From the NCBI GenBank assembly GCA_905612295.1, contig CAJQRN010000013.1, forward strand, positions 1-64,000: 64,000 nucleotides of DNA. Direction: 5' to 3'. The stretch comes from an uncultured Candidatus Nitrosopumilus sp. (GTDB lineage Archaea > Thermoproteota > Nitrososphaeria > Nitrososphaerales > Nitrosopumilaceae). A model generated the notes under the pieces. It had not been told where the DNA came from. It ran no database searches and saw only the letters and a list, made by a program, of their open reading frames with translations. A program made the translations under genes and the position numbers. Each line of letters opens with the position of its first letter. The first letter of the stretch is position 1. This document shows positions 62,745 to 64,000 of the stretch, piece after piece.

Positions 62745-64000
62745 TTGCAACAAATCTCTAAATTTGAATTAGTTTCTGATTATTCTCCTACTGGTGATCA
62801 ACCTCAAGCTATTGATGCTTTAGTTGATGGAGTTAAAAAAAAATCAGTCCAAACTTTACTTGGGGTTACTGGAAGTGGTAAGACTTTTTCAGTTGCCAAT
62901 GTAATTGCTAGAACTGGTAAAAATACACTTGTAATATCTCATAACAAAACTCTTGCAGCACAACTTTATACAGAATTAAAACAATTTTTTCCAAAAAATA
63001 ATGTTGGCTATTTTGTTTCTTATTATGATTATTATCAACCTGAAAGTTATCTACCTCAAACTGATACCTATATTGAAAAAGATACTCAGATTAATGAAAA
63101 AATTGAAAAATTGCGATTAGAAGCAACTGCAATGTTGCTATCTGGAGAACCTACAATCATTGTTTCAACTGTATCTTGTATCTATTCTCTTGGTAATCCT
63201 CAGGAATGGAAAGATTCTTCAATTCTAGTTAGTACTGGTGATGAAATTAAACGAACTGATTTAATTCGAAAATTAGTTGATGCCCGATATGAAAGAAATG
63301 ATGTTGAAGTTGCCCCTGGAAATTTTAGAGTAAAAGGGGATACAATTGATATCACTCCCGCATATTCTGAGGACATTGTTAGAATTTCTATGTTTGGCGA
63401 TGAGATTGAAAAAATAACTTTACTTGATCATGTGTCCTTAAAAGAAAAAAAGAAAATAACTCAAATGACAATTTTTCCTGCAAAACATTATCTAATTGCT
63501 AAGGATGCTAGTAAAAGGGCTGTCGCATCAATTAGAGATGAACTAAAACATCATTTGCCAACATTGAATGAACTTGAAAAACAACGTCTTGAGATGAGAA
63601 CTAATTATGATTTAGAAATGATAGAGGAATTAGGTTATTGCTCTGGGATTGAAAATTATTCGAGGCATTTTGATGGCCGTAGTGAAGGTGATAAAGCATA
63701 TTGTTTAATGGATTTTTTTGGTGATGATTATCTTTTGGTGATTGATGAATCCCATGTCACATTACCACAATTACATGCAATGTACAAAGGTGATTATTCC
63801 CGAAAAGATAAACTTGTAACATATGGATTTAGATTACCTAGTGCATATGATAATAGACCTTTAAAATTTGAAGAATTTGAAGAATATATTCAAAATACTA
63901 TTTTTGTTTCAGCTACCCCTTCTGATTATGAAAAGAAAATATCTGCAAAAATTGTTGAACAATTAGTTCGTCCTACAGGCTTACTTGATCCACAAATTGA
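62745..64000 (+). CDS. uvrB: UvrB excinuclease subunit, cut by window edge
   Basis: Damage-recognition helicase of bacterial-type nucleotide excision repair. About 418 codons are visible: Walker A GVTGSGKT, the beta-hairpin region YYDYYQPESYLPQTD, CIYSLGNP, DDYLLVIDESHVTLPQL (motif II) and VSATPSDYE. The start is TTG at 62745, giving QQISKFELVSDYSPTGDQP, the usual UvrB N-terminus. In archaea UvrABC is scattered and considered acquired from bacteria. Confidence 0.94.
   Translation, partial: MQQISKFELVSDYSPTGDQPQAIDALVDGVKKKSVQTLLGVTGSGKTFSVANVIARTGKNTLVISHNKTLAAQLYTELKQFFPKNNVGYFVSYYDYYQPESYLPQTDTYIEKDTQINEKIEKLRLEATAMLLSGEPTIIVSTVSCIYSLGNPQEWKDSSILVSTGDEIKRTDLIRKLVDARYERNDVEVAPGNFRVKGDTIDITPAYSEDIVRISMFGDEIEKITLLDHVSLKEKKKITQMTIFPAKHYLIAKDASKRAVASIRDELKHHLPTLNELEKQRLEMRTNYDLEMIEELGYCSGIENYSRHFDGRSEGDKAYCLMDFFGDDYLLVIDESHVTLPQLHAMYKGDYSRKDKLVTYGFRLPSAYDNRPLKFEEFEEYIQNTIFVSATPSDYEKKISAKIVEQLVRPTGLLDPQI

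Overview
The window is a compact, AT-rich chromosomal segment from an ammonia-oxidising archaeon of the Nitrososphaerota (Thaumarchaeota), most like Nitrosopumilus. The assignment is inferred from gene content: HerA/NurA/Mre11, Rpo7-Spt4, CDC48, aEF-1B with its zinc-ribbon partner, eL40, pyruvoyl arginine decarboxylase, a membrane cupredoxin next to heme O synthase, an iron-dependent alcohol dehydrogenase resembling the 3-hydroxypropionate/4-hydroxybutyrate pathway enzyme, an F420-type luciferase-fold oxidoreductase, and a bacterial-type UvrB. Many genes start with TTG or GTG, and a TATA-like box often lies 20-33 bases before the start codon, as expected for mostly leaderless archaeal transcripts.

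Layout. 1-3.1 kb: DNA end-resection operon nurA-herA-mre11 (minus strand, mre11 cut by the window edge). 3.2-6.6 kb: a small zinc protein and NAD synthesis (aspartate dehydrogenase, nadA, nadC). 6.6-9.8 kb: rpo7/spt4, Mrp ATPase, dephospho-CoA kinase, a candidate C/D box sRNA and a SprT-like protease. 9.9-13.3 kb: small proteins, a JAMM protease, a two-domain cupredoxin, ctaB. 13.3-20.4 kb: CDC48, aEF-1B, zinc ribbon, geranylgeranyl reductase, pth2, a beta-propeller, truD. 20.3-32 kb: mainly lineage-specific small membrane, TPR, zinc and coiled-coil proteins, plus an alcohol dehydrogenase, a DUF255 thioredoxin-fold protein and an unusual pair of a 95-residue protein and a 2OG-Fe(II) oxygenase. 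32-43.5 kb: RAM-domain regulators, DEAD-box helicase, DsbA-like protein, tRNA-Thr, arginine decarboxylase, PepF-like protease, UBP zinc finger, pyrophosphatase, PD-(D/E)XK nuclease, tRNA-Val with an insertion, eL40. 43.5-55 kb: sucCD, a Dps-like protein, ileS, purD, folD, 5-formyl-THF cyclo-ligase, purN. 55-64 kb: an MBL-fold protein, a structured GC-rich RNA candidate, tiny Cys-rich proteins, glycerate kinase, Fe-ADH, an F420-type oxidoreductase, and uvrB cut by the right edge.

The genes are largely housekeeping. Linked themes are double-strand break processing and excision repair at the two ends, NAD and CoA cofactor supply, purine and one-carbon metabolism (purD, folD, cyclo-ligase, purN within 4 kb), and copper/heme respiratory parts (cupredoxin and ctaB). 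No rRNA, insertion sequence, prophage or CRISPR array is visible. The least explained material is: two GC-rich structured intergenic elements (about 37662-37702 and 56029-56121), the 95-residue protein/oxygenase pair at 30457-31515, a family of tiny proteins with a C-x4-C-x-C motif, and the tRNA-Val insertion outside the anticodon loop.
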